A stretch of DNA of 64,000 bases from Saccharina japonica (Eukaryota > Sar > Phaeophyceae > Laminariales > Laminariaceae), in NCBI GenBank assembly GCA_008828725.1, contig MEHQ01001746.1, positions 389,024-453,023 on the forward strand, written 5' to 3'. This document shows, in pieces, positions 35,456-46,527 of the stretch. The position numbers were made by a program, and so were the translations under genes. Within the stretch, counting starts at the first letter, position 1, and each line of letters begins with the position of its first letter. The notes beneath the pieces were generated by a model, which saw only the letters and a program-made list of their open reading frames with translations, searched no databases and was not told where the DNA came from.

Positions 35456-35605
35456 GATGCATGCCACGGTAGAGGTGCTCCAACTAGTTTCTGAGGGTGT
35501 GTGTTTTCACTCGATATTAGTATAGGAGCTCTTTATTTCCCACTCGAACCCTGACCTTGAAAAAAAACGAAAGTGCCACCCGGTGAATAATGTCGGAAAC
35601 TCAAG
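35456..35605. mobile_element. Family A MITE, left half
   Basis: GGATGCATGCCACGGTAGAGG, TTTCTGAGGGTG, GAGCTC and AAAGTGCCACCCGGTGAA. The right end is absent. Confidence 0.6.
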
Positions 35606-35716
35606 CAGTAGCGTACAACACAAGATGATAATTCAAGCGATAATGAGTAATAATGCCTTCAGTTTTGGGGAAGTCCGCCAGTCAGAGCTATTTTGGCCAA
35701 AACAAAAGTATACCCC

Positions 35717-35886
35717 TACAGCAGTACAGGACACCAAATAAGCAACAGGAAAGCTGGCCCAGGGTGGGTGTCTTACTTGAGAGAGGGTGCTCTCCACACT
35801 TATTTCAAGACAACGGCTCCCGAATTTCTTATTTCACTCTAATCTCAGCCTGACTTTCTTATTACAGTAGGTGTCCTGTACTGTTT
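35717..35886. mobile_element. Family E MITE, complete
   Basis: ACAGCAGTACAGGACACCAAA and GTAGGTGTCCTGTACTGTTT are inverted ends. Confidence 0.8.
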
Positions 35887-36299
35887 CGAAGCATGCGTCG
35901 CCCTTCGAATCTTTCGACCAGGACCTGTTGTTTATGCCTTGTCACCGCTCGGCCGCACGCTGACTTTCACGGGCACTGCTCCATGTACGAGTACCATGTC
36001 ATTGACGAACAACAGCGGAGAGCCCTCGAGGATGGATCGTCTACGCCCGACATGGCTCCCGGTCGGTGTTGTCGGCCGAGGCTATCATGATCATGCATGC
36101 GCACGACCGCCCCAAAGACTCGCTCCACGCGCCTAACGAAAAACAGAATGATCTACGAGTAGCATTGACGAATACCGGAGCCCTCCCGCTGACGAAGGTA
36201 TACACCTACCTGACCTGGTTCGCAATTGTGTTGGCTGAGACTATCGTGCGCATGGTCACCCCAAATACTGCAATACGGGTAGCACCGACGACTAGCTGC

Positions 36300-36985
36300 C
36301 CCCCCCCCCCACATCCCCTATAAAGATATAATATATTTTTATGTATAGGTTGGGTTGGCGTCGGTTGGCAACGACGCTGTAAAACATGCCTCTCACTGCG
36401 AGAGCTAGACAACCAGGGTACCGTTTTTTCCTTTTCTTTTTGGCGGCCACCAAGGCTGGCGGTCGGGTAGATCATTTGTGCGGGGTGAGACAAGGGGAAT
36501 GATCGTATCACGTAGTGTGTATATGGTAAGGCACCCGCGAGGCAGTTACATAGTGATCCCATTGCTGTCTCAAAAGGTGGCCACACCAGAAATTAAATGA
36601 ATTCATTGGAGGCTGTCGTCCATACGCAAGTCCGCCTCACAGGCGGTTCTCAGCAGGATGCAGCTCACGCTCCATGCGACTCGTCCAATACCTCACGGCG
36701 CGTCGCGCTTGGTGCAAGCAATGTCTGCCTGGTTGGTGAAAACCCAACGTGCTCCGTCCCGGCATTGTAGGGATGCGAGGGTCTATGGTCATACGACTAC
36801 GGCCGTGCACGATATGAGTACCCCCCCCCCCCCCCCCCCTCTCCTCACAGCACTTCACGCTTGGTGCACGCAATGTCTGCCTGGTTGGTGAAAACCCAAC
36901 GTGCCCGTCCCGGGATTGTAGGGATGCGAGTCTATGGTCATACGACTACGGCCATACACGACAGGAGTACCCCCCCCCCGTGATA
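36300..36985 (-). repeat. Family F repeat, inverted partner of 20975-21800
   Basis: GGTTGGGTTGGCGTCGGTTGG, CAACCAGGGTACCG, GTGCGGGGTGAGACAAGGGGA and GCCTCACAGGCGGTTCTC read as the reverse of the 21 kb copy, and the order is preserved. A C run interrupts it at about 36820-36839. Confidence 0.75.
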
Positions 36986-37084
36986 ATGAAGCTTCACCTT
37001 CCGAGTTTGCGCTGTTGTTGACCGACAGACTAGCGTGCGCATGGTCGTCCTCTAGAGACCCCTTGCTCGTCCGGCCCGTCGAGG

Positions 37085-37530
37085 GCTAGTGACTTACCAG
37101 GTACATGACTACCATTACTCCAAAAGTATCCCACGTTCCTGTAATGCCAAGCAGTTTGGACCAAACGGTTCACACCACGGGCAGATCATCTACATATCAC
37201 CTACAGGTCACTCCCACTCGATGGTCTAGATCTTTCAAGGAGGATCTATTCCCGACGCTGTATGATCTAGCTCTCATGTTCCCGGGCTGGACCCACAAAA
37301 ATCTGCATGGTGTAGCATATGTTTCTTGGGTTGGAACTGTAATGCTGTGCAGATCCGGCGCAACCCTCTCACACCGGCAGGTGAGGAACTAGATGATCTA
37401 GATCATGGTATATCTGTAGATGATCTAGATCATGATATATCTAGATCATGATATATCTGTAGATAATCTAGATCATGGTATATCTGTAGGTTATCTAGAT
37501 CATGATCTACCTCTAGATGATCTGTCCAAG
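37085..37530. repeat. Family K repeat ending in GATCTAGATCATGATATATC palindromes
   Basis: GTTTCTTGGGTTGGAACTGTA, GCAGATCCGGCGCAAC and GGCAGGTGAGGAACTAGATG are followed by four near-copies of a GATCTAGATCATGATATATC unit. Relatives: 38870-39005, 40780-40870 (reversed), 54530-54775. Confidence 0.65.
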
Positions 37531-37689
37531 GTGCGAAATGGGTGCAGTTCTAAACAGGTTTGTTCACCGTAACGTGATTTGCAGTTCTGAAGGAGCTTGC
37601 CCCAAAGCAATGTCGGCAAACCTTTCTCACGCCGCAAAGCTACTGCTGTCTTGAGCTCAACTCCTTTGTCTAGGCTACGCTGCGTGGAT

Positions 37690-38270
37690 CGCTTGAAAGA
37701 GCCCAAACAAAGAAAGTACACGAGGCAAGCCTAGACTGTGAGCGTCGCTTGATGACCCATAGAAAGACGCACACAAGCCAAGCCTAGGCTATGTGCGTCG
37801 CTTCAAGATCCATAGAGAGACGTACACCAGCCAAGGCCAGGCTGTGTGCGTCGCTTCAACATGCATACAAAGAAATACACAAACCAAGGCTAGGTGCATC
37901 ATTATTCGGAGACCCATACCAACAAGCACACAAGCCAAGCCTAGGCTGCGTACAACGCTTCAAGACCGATACCAACAAGAAAAAAAACACAATCGTCAAG
38001 CTGAGCTGCGTGAATCGCTTCAAGACCCATCCATGCAAAGAAGTGTACACACGCCGAGGCTAGGATGCGCGAATCACTTGAACGCCCTTACCTACAAGAA
38101 AAACACGCAAAAGCCACGCCGGGCTGTGTGAATTGTTTGACGACGCTGACAAACAAGCACACAATCCAAGCCTACCGTAGGCTGCGTGAACCACTTGAAA
38201 GACCCAAACAAAACAAGATACACAAGCACCCCAAGGGCTACGGCGTTGGAAAATCTTGAATGACCCATCT
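37690..38270. repeat. 60-70 bp tandem array, about nine units
   Basis: Units contain AAGCCAAGCCTAGGCTGYGTG then CGTCGCTTCAAGACCCATAC and ACAAGCACAC. Frames on both strands are repeat-driven. Confidence 0.85.
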
Positions 38271-38341
38271 GTACAAACATGCCCACAACAAAAAAAAAAA
38301 ATGCGCCTGGCAAAACACGTGTTCGGGGCGGGGGGGCGGGT

Positions 38342-38510
38342 CTACAGACCCCGCTCCCCCACTTGCGCGGTGAGCGTGGCTTTTGAACGGCAGGCATTGC
38401 AGCTCATCGCCGACGGGGTTTGAGACGCGAAGTCCTCTCGCATTCTACTCTTTGATGCGGACGAACAACGCTCGCAGCACTGCCGGACGTTTCGGCCGAG
38501 ATGGCCAGAG
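38342..38510 (-). CDS. Candidate terminal exon with two cysteine pairs
   Basis: A strong acceptor (pyrimidine tract ending GACCGCAG) precedes an open frame that ends in TAG at 38344-38342. The frame contains QCCERC and SCNACR about 30 residues apart, spaced like a zinc-binding site, within a basic Ser-rich context. It lies downstream of the HMG-box exons on the same strand and could be its last exon. Its phase does not fit a direct join to exon 4, so an intermediate exon would be needed, or this belongs to another gene. Confidence 0.3.
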
Positions 38511-38579
38511 CTGCGGTCGAGTGACACGGACGGGGTTTGGTGTGGCGAGAGACACAAAATAAGCAGGGCGTCATTTGTA

Positions 38580-39005
38580 GTATGTTAACACTTCGAATAG
38601 AATAATCTACAGATATATATCTAGCAGCATAAATCATCTACAGATAGATCATCTACAGATAGATCATCTATAGCTGATAATTCCCCGCTTGATGACTATA
38701 GGCAGCAGGGCCTTTCAAGAGACTAAGCCGATATTGATATCTAGCTTCATGCTGCCCTTTCTGAGCGATAGATCAGGATAATAATTCCCCAACTGAACCA
38801 TAAGCCCAACAGACTTTCAAACGAAGATCTAAGCCCCATAATTGATACTGATCTACAGGAGCTTATGAGCCTTTCCGGTTTGGGGATCCGTATACATCTC
38901 AATGACTATGACGTAGCCACATGTTTCCTGGTTGGTATCTGCACTTTCAGATACCTCGCCAACCTCATCACAGCGGCAGGCGAGGAACTAGATGATTCCT
39001 AGATG
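38580..39005. repeat. Family K-related segment
   Basis: CATCTACAGATAGATCATCTA near 38635 and GGCAGGCGAGGAACTAGATGA near 38975 match the 37 kb copy. Confidence 0.5.
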
Positions 39006-39959
39006 CATGATCCGCCCGAAGAGTATGTGCCGCAGCTTTGAGCGTGTTCAGACGCGCCATTGCAAGATAGGTCACATATTTGCGGCAGCGACCCATGCTG
39101 GGTGTGTTATGCGGAGTACATTGCTTTCACAACATGTGTCGCGTATAACAATGAGCTTCAAACATGATAAATAATCGCGAAAAGCGTAATATCTGACACA
39201 ACATGGTGTGCCAGGGTATGAATGCGCAGCTATGTGTGCGTGGCTGCCCTTGCATGCGTTGATGCAAAAGTGAGGCATAGAAATATGCCGAGAAATAAAG
39301 AAATGTGTTTCACACGTAACCTGTGCGACACCACATAAGAACTTTTCTAAATTTGGGCAAGGCTAGAACTCTTGGCGTAAGGCAAGGGTGTCGTCCTACA
39401 CACAATTTTAGTATACAAATGCGCCACGAATTTATGGTCGTTAAAAACCGAGGGCCTGAAACATCAAACTCCAAGTTCTTAACTGCTTGCAGAGGTGATC
39501 CGTACTCAATTTAGGATACAAACCCCACGTTTTTAGGGTCGTCCAATACTGCGAGCTCGGAATTATCAAACCTCAAGTCTTAAACTTATTACTGTCGGCG
39601 TACACTGTATGCTCGTGGCAGTATGTGCAGTAGCAGGGGGGCCCTCTTACCGAGCGATTATGAGCTCGCTTCCTTTCTTCCTCCACAGGAGCGGGTCGCT
39701 TGGTAGTCGTCGATCAGCTCGGTCTTAGCTCAAGAAACTACACTTGCTCTGATGTAACGGTCAAACACGAGCGAAAACTAACCATCATCGTCCACTATCG
39801 TAGTAACATAAAGTATTCATCCGTATGATGTCGGTTTATTGTGTATACACGTGTCCTACCATACCGTAGGGACGGTAAGTTTTGGCTCTCAAAACTGTTA
39901 TTTACCTGGAGTAAGATGTTTTTTTTTCAACCCCCCTTTTGAAAACACGAATTGGAAAC

Positions 39960-40210
39960 GGTTACGCGGGGGGGGGTGTACTCGATATCCATATACTTCG
40001 TACGGCCGTAGTCGTATGACCATGGACCTTCGCATCCCTACAATGCCGGGATGGAGCATGTCGGGTTTTCACCGACCAGGCAGACATTGCTAGCACCAAA
40101 CACGAAGCGCCATCGGGTGTTCGGCGAGTCGCATGAAGCGTGAGCTGCATCCTACTAAGAACCGCTTGTGAGGCAGACGTTCTTGCATATCGATGAAATC
40201 TTCAATGGGG
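39960..40210 (+). repeat. Family F repeat
   Basis: GACCATGGACCTTCGCATCC, GCCGGGATGGAGCATG, GGCAGACATTGCTAGCACCAA and AAGAACCGCTTGTGAGGCAGA. Confidence 0.7.
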
Positions 40211-40311
40211 TAACGGGAGGGGCGGGGGAACTACGTACCCAAACATGAGCCTTCTACCGCCCTTGATTGCGGCGAAATAAACCCTTCGAAAATTACTAAG
40301 AGGGCATACTG

Positions 40312-40417
40312 TATAGTAATCAGCACCCACGATGGTTGAAAAAAAAACATCCCCCCTAATATGTTTACACGCAATAGTTAATATTTAGCTCTAATTACTA
40401 TGTTCCCTCGAAATAGA
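40312..40417. mobile_element. Family B-related MITE, diverged
   Basis: TATAGTAATCAGCACCCA and CTAATTACTATGTTCCCTCG are inverted ends, closest to 17018-17117. Confidence 0.5.
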
Positions 40418-40587
40418 AGACGAGGCTCGTCCTTTCGTAAACAACGCTGCTTGCTGGATGGCAACAAGGGGGTGGTTGCCCCGATTGGGATGCAGAACAT
40501 GGGGACAATCGGGGCAGCAGCCAATCCATTTCTACTGACGTTGCTACTGGCATAGCAAAGTGCGATTAAAAAAACGCGCTACCGTAC

Positions 40588-40704
40588 CTTCGACGCCGGC
40601 AGGCTGCCACGCCTGGAGTAGTTGATGCGCCACTTCGGATTGCCTTCCTTGTCCGTGCTAAGGCGCTTGCACAGGTCGACGGAGGCCGTAAACCACTCCA
40701 CCGT
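40588..40704 (-). CDS. HMG-box protein exon 4 (possible Tudor-like end)
   Basis: The 39 codons lie between the acceptor CGCTGGCAG and the donor TCGAAG/GTACGG, phase 0 at both ends: TVEWFTASVDLCKRLSTDK, then WRINYSRRGSLPASK. Trp/Tyr spacing and alternating strands suggest continuation of the small barrel begun at the end of exon 3. The following exon was not identified. Confidence 0.6.
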
Positions 40705-43700
40705 CTGCCAGCGAAGGGACAAAAAATGGTTGATCGATAAGAGCCGGCCAATGGTTGACACCACACCTACAGTACGACAGATCACGAACTAGATCATCTG
40801 GTTCCTTGCCTGCCGTAATGAGCGATTGTGCAGGGTCTGCATCGTACAAGTTCAACCCAGGAAACACGTGCTAGATCATGCAGAATTCGTGTCCCACCCG
40901 GCAAGATGAATTACTGTAGATAATATGACAAGATCGGGAATATATCTGCCTTGAAAGGTTTACTGCTTATATATAGATCATGAAGTGGGAATCGATGGTC
41001 CGTCTGACGTGAGGAAGACATACACCTGGTATATACGTCGAGTACGCCGATGTTGTATGACTAGGTACATACCCATTATACAAACCTGCAACATACGAAG
41101 ACAGTTGGGGGGTCCATATAAATAGGTGCCTCAAGTATGTTTATATCTATATATATACCTGGTGCGCTTGCTACGTCGTGTTATATGCATGTAACTACTG
41201 CTGCTGTAGAGACGCACTTATAGTACTGCACTGTGCAGAACCATATGCTTGACACTAATCCCGAGTTAAATATCCCCAAAACTTTTAAAAGGGTCAAGAC
41301 CTGCAACACTCAAGGGAAATAACCCGGGGTCCACATCTGCAGACATGCGAGCATGCGAGCTCGATTTTCAGGTTAGCACAGCCAAGCACAAGTTGGCATC
41401 GCAGGGGCACTGCCGCCCTCACGTTAGTGCCCCGATGCATCCCCGTGCCAACACAGCAGTTTGTTGTGCTAAAAGTTCCGACCCAGCACAGCTAACGATT
41501 TACAAGCTCAAAGCCCCCCCCCCCAAAGAAAAAAAAAAAAACAAGCTGAATCTACTTTCGTACCTAAATGCAGTAAGAAAAGGCGATGGTGGGTTCAGGC
41601 CGCAAAAGCGGGAGCAGGGTCTTCGGAACCAGATTGCTGGAATAAGTTTTAACCTCATGCCTTCGCGAACAAGCCTTCAGAAACAATGCTACCTTAAGCG
41701 AGTCGTGCACCTACAATTACATGAGGCTCATTATTATTAGTAATTCACTAGCACTACTATTAATAGTAAGTAACCCAATACTGACTTTTGATATACATCA
41801 CATACATACATGCATATATGCAGGCTTAACTTAACAACGACCAATCCCATGGTCGAGGTGTGTATATTACGAACGACACCGTGCAACACAAATGGGATGA
41901 GGCATAAAAGCGCATGCCTATGCCTATGCCTTATAGGGTAGTTCCCCGGTCGAGGAGCACGGTCCCAGTGACAAAATTTTCGGCCAAAACGCAGTACCCC
42001 TATCCTAGCGAACGCCCTCACCTCCTCCGGCTTCCTTCCGCTCTTCTGCACCTCAACCTCCCACTCCACCTCCACCCACGACTTTTCCCCAACCGGGAGC
42101 CCGAAAAAAAGCGATGGGTCGTCGTCGTCGGTGTCGGTTTCGACTGTAAGTTTCTTGGCCGCTCCGCGGCCTTTTCCGGGCCCGCCGCCGTCCGAGGAAG
42201 ACACAGAGGGTGCCTCTTTCCCCTTGCCTTTTTTTCCAGTGCGGGGAGAGGAAGATGTCGAGGATGCGCCTTTCTCCTTCTGCTGCTCGGCTTTGCCCTT
42301 GCCCTTCTGGCCGGCCCGCTGGGGGTCTTTACCCGCCGAATCTGCGCGCGCGATCGCCCCCTTGCCCTTCGCCGCGTCCTTGCTGCTGCTGCTGCTGTTG
42401 CTCTTCTCGGCATCCTTGCTGCTGCTGCTGCTACTCTTCTTCGCCGTGTCCTTGCTGCTGCTGCTGCTGCTGCTGCCCTTCTTTGGTTGGGCGGCGTCTT
42501 TTGCTTTTACGGCGGCCTCCCGCGAAAGGCCCGCCTCCTTCGCTTTCCTCGCGGTCTTTCGGCTACTCTCCCCACCTTCCCTAGTCTTACTCGGTGCGCT
42601 GGATGGTGGCGGCACTGCCTTACCTTTGTCTCCTTTCCCGCCGCCCCTGCCCCCCTTCGGCGTCTCCACCCCCCTACCTCCTTCTTCCGCCGACGAGCTT
42701 GCTCCTCTTTTCTCTCCTGTGCTCTTTCTCCTGGCCTCCCCTTCGCCCCCACCTCTACCTCCCTCACGACGACTGCTGCTGCTGCCGCTGCCATTGCTAC
42801 CGCTCTTTTTCTTTCCGCCTCCCGTCGCCGCCTTGTCCGCCTCCTGAGCGCCGCTCTGGCTCTTCCCTTTCTTCTTCCCGTCAAGTTTCGCCGCTTCCTC
42901 CTCCTCCTCCTCCTCCTCCGTATCGGCCGCCGTTTTGCCCGCATCTTTGTCCCGGCGCTTGCCCGACTTGGACTTGCTCCCCTCTACTTTAGCAGCCCCC
43001 GAAGTCGCGCTCTTATCCCCGCCCTCTTTCTCTCCGGTGCCCTTACTCTTACCCTTGTCTGAGTCCTTACCTTTACCGGTGTCCTTGCTCTTACCAGTGA
43101 CTCCGCCCGTCTCCGAGCCTTGCTCTCTCGGGCCGCCGTTTCCAATCTTATCCTTGCGTTTCTTCTCCCCACTCTCTCCGCCGCCACCAGTAGATTTTCT
43201 CCCACGCCTAGTCGGCTCGTCAGCTTTTTGTACGGGATCCGCGTCTCCCTCCTCCGCGCCCGCCTCCTCGGTCCCGACTCCGCGTTTCTTATCCTTTCCA
43301 CTCTTCTTCTGCTTCATGCTTGCCGCGCCCTCCTTCGCTCCCGCCTTCTCCCCGTTGGAAACCCCGGTGTCATCAGAAAGACCATCATCCGCATCCCTGC
43401 CCGTGCGAGTCAGCTCCTTCGCTGCCCGGTCTGCTCTGGCTTTGCGCCTCTCCGCCTTCGACTTTCTTTTCGCGCTCTTAGCCTCCGTGGCACCGTCGGA
43501 AATCGACTCGTCCGGGTTGCTAACGTGCGTCGACTTGCTCTCCGCTGGGTGGTCTGCCGCGGAAGCGGACAGCTCCGAAGTTGAACCCTTCCCGTCCCCG
43601 GACATCGACAACGGGATCGACGAGTCTGCGTCCTGAGAGACACCGTCTCCCCCCTCGGGAACAACGGTCTCGCCTGAGGCAGACTTTCGAGACGATTTCT

Positions 43701-46360
43701 TCGCCTTCTCCCCCTTATTCTTCTTGCCCTGCTTGCTCTGCGCCTCCGCGTCCGTGTCCACTTCCTTCGCAGCTGCGCCTGAGGGGCGCCTGGAAGGCTT
43801 CGAATCTGAACCAGCATCCGGGTTAGCACTCGCGGAGGGGGGAGAGGCGCCCTTCGCGGAATGCCTTGTTTTTTGCGACTTCCCGCCCCCGGCTGGCCTC
43901 GATCGTTTGCCTCGTCCTTCGTCTCCTTCTTCCTCCACGTCGCTCTCGTTTTCGGTGTTGGAGAACCCGCCAACCCCCTTTGACGAGACCGGATCGTGGA
44001 CAAACGCAGATATTTTGATGCGAAACAGAAGACGACCGTTAAACGGTTATAGAACGAGAAAGGATCGCGGGGAAAGACGCGGAGATTTCGATGCAATAGA
44101 AGACAGACCGTTGAACGGTTAGCACGAGAACGGCTCTCGGGGAAAACGCGGAGATTTCCATGCAACACAAGACAGACCGTTGGACGGTTAGAACGAGAAC
44201 GGATCGGGAAAAACCAAACGCAGAGATTTCGATGCAACAGAAGACAGACCGTTGAACGGTCAGAACGTCAACGGATCGAAAAAAAACGCGGCGGAATTTT
44301 TGAGTGAAAAGACAGATGGTCGTTGGAAGGCAACTTGATTTGTTCCACATGGGCTGTACAAGTCTTACCGCTAAATACGACCCGTGCGATTTCATTCCGC
44401 CAATTCGCCAAATCCATACGGTTAAACTAAGGGCAGGGCAGTCGTAACCATTTCAAGCATGCCACCAGGATTTGACCTATCAGATCCGATGCGCTACACC
44501 GGATCAGCGCAGATCCGGCCCCATATTTTCGCCGGGTCAGCAAAAGTCTAGCTGCTTAATACGCCGATCAGCACAGGTCTTACCGGGCAGTACGCCGGGT
44601 GAGCCAGGTCGTGCCGTACATTACGCCGGATCAGCACAGGCAACTGCCGCACATTACGCCGGACCAGTGCAGATCTTGCCGCATCTTAAGCTGGAATAAA
44701 ACAGTTATTGCCGCATAGTACGAATCGACACAAGTCTAGCCACATGTCATGACGGATCGGCACAGGTATCGCCGCATAGCACGCCGGACCAGCACAAGCC
44801 TAGCAGCAAATCAAGCCATCCGCACATATTTCGCCGATTTTCACGCCGGATCGGCACTGGTCTTGCCGCATATTGTGCCGAATCGACACAGGGGTCGCCG
44901 GATAAAATACCTTGCTCTCGGCTTCGAGGGCCCTGGCATCCTCCCACGCGCTTTTCCTCTGCGCCGCATGTTCGAAAAACTCTCGTACGCTCGGCAAGGC
45001 GTTAGTCCACATGTTCCCCAAGACTGCCATTTTCATGACAGGGAGCGTGAGCGTTTCCTCGCCCTCCTGCGCCAAGTGGGGTTCAAGTGAGAGGAAACAA
45101 TTGGTTAGACACGGATCGCGATCCAGGCTACAGTAGGCTGTTTGGTGCACGCAGTGAAGCGACGGTAGCTCTCGCCATGTACTCGCACACGGTGGGTGCA
45201 GTTATAAATGTTACCAGCTGTGTGAAGCTGATGGAAGGCATAGAAAATACACAGCCAAATATATAGATACAAGCTTCCCCTTCGGGATAGTGCTTGACTT
45301 GAAATCCCGGGGGGGGGGGGGGGGGGGGGGGGNNNNNNNNNNNNNNNNNNNNNNNNNNNNNNNNNNNNNNNNNNNNNNNNNNNNNNNNNNNNNNNNNNNN
45401 NNNNNNNNNNNNNNNNNNNNNNNNNNNNNNGGGGGGGGGGGGGTGTCGCAAGCTGAAAACGGATAAAACAGCAGATGTTCGTTCCTCGTACCACCACGTG
45501 CTCGTATGTAGCCACCGGGCAAGGACGAATAACATGAAAAGAGCTCTTTGGAGCCAAAGAAAAAAATTAGTAGCCACCGGTCACCGGGCAAGTAACCAAG
45601 CAAGTAACAAACACCGACCAGCCCAAACGAGTCTATCGTTACTGCCGTAGTTCTATGTGTATACACTTGCTTTCCCGACAAATTCGGTCAGGCGAGGCGG
45701 ACCTCCGGTTTGGCCCAGCTGAAAAGTTAAGGCCGTAAGGCATGCACTATATTTTAGGCAGGCGTGCAAGTTAGAACCTCGTTTCGCTACTTCTGGGTGG
45801 GCATATGTGGTAAGAACAATCCATGGTGGACCGAAAAATCATACATCCCCCATGTTTATACACCATATTTGGTTCTGACAACTATTAGTACTATAACTAC
45901 TGTATATCACGGGGGGCCATAGTAAATATGACCCAAATATTGTTAGTAAAAATAGGGAAATATGGAGGTTTTTGTGTGCACCGTAGGTCTTATTTACTAG
46001 TGTTTACTATGGTCCTTGCCCGTAATGGCAATAACCAACTCTGCCGGGACGTAATCGCTCGATTGTTTGCCGGGCAATCACCTACCTGGGATAGAATATG
46101 ATGTGGAAACCTGAACTACAGTATTAATAGTACGTCTATCATATGTGTATACGAAGTACATAAATACATATTGGTGTTGTGACGTTGCCGGGTCTGCTTG
46201 GAGCTTCGGCGGGGGATCGGCTGCACGTGTATATCATACGAATAGTGGTACTCGGGTGATCGACGGTTGGTCGAGCGTACTTGCCGCTTTCCGGTGTCTG
46301 CTGAATGCACGTATATACACGTGCTACTGCTACGGAATAATATACAAAAAATGAATAGCC

Positions 46361-46410
<50 letters not shown>

Positions 46411-46486
46411 ACTATTGATGTGCTGCTGCTGCTGTACTATTGATGTACTAGAATCGATGATGGTTACTGCTGTATCATACGACGAG

Positions 46487-46527
<41 letters not shown>

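Noticed and set aside
37690..38270. CRISPR-like direct repeats
   Set aside because: Unit spacing and divergence are those of a tandem satellite; there are no constant repeats with unique spacers, and the genome is eukaryotic.
41914..43636. Long plus-strand frames opposite the HMG-box exon 3
   Set aside because: They are antisense shadows of a GC-rich, Lys/Ser-rich exon. The minus strand has matching splice sites and a consistent phase.
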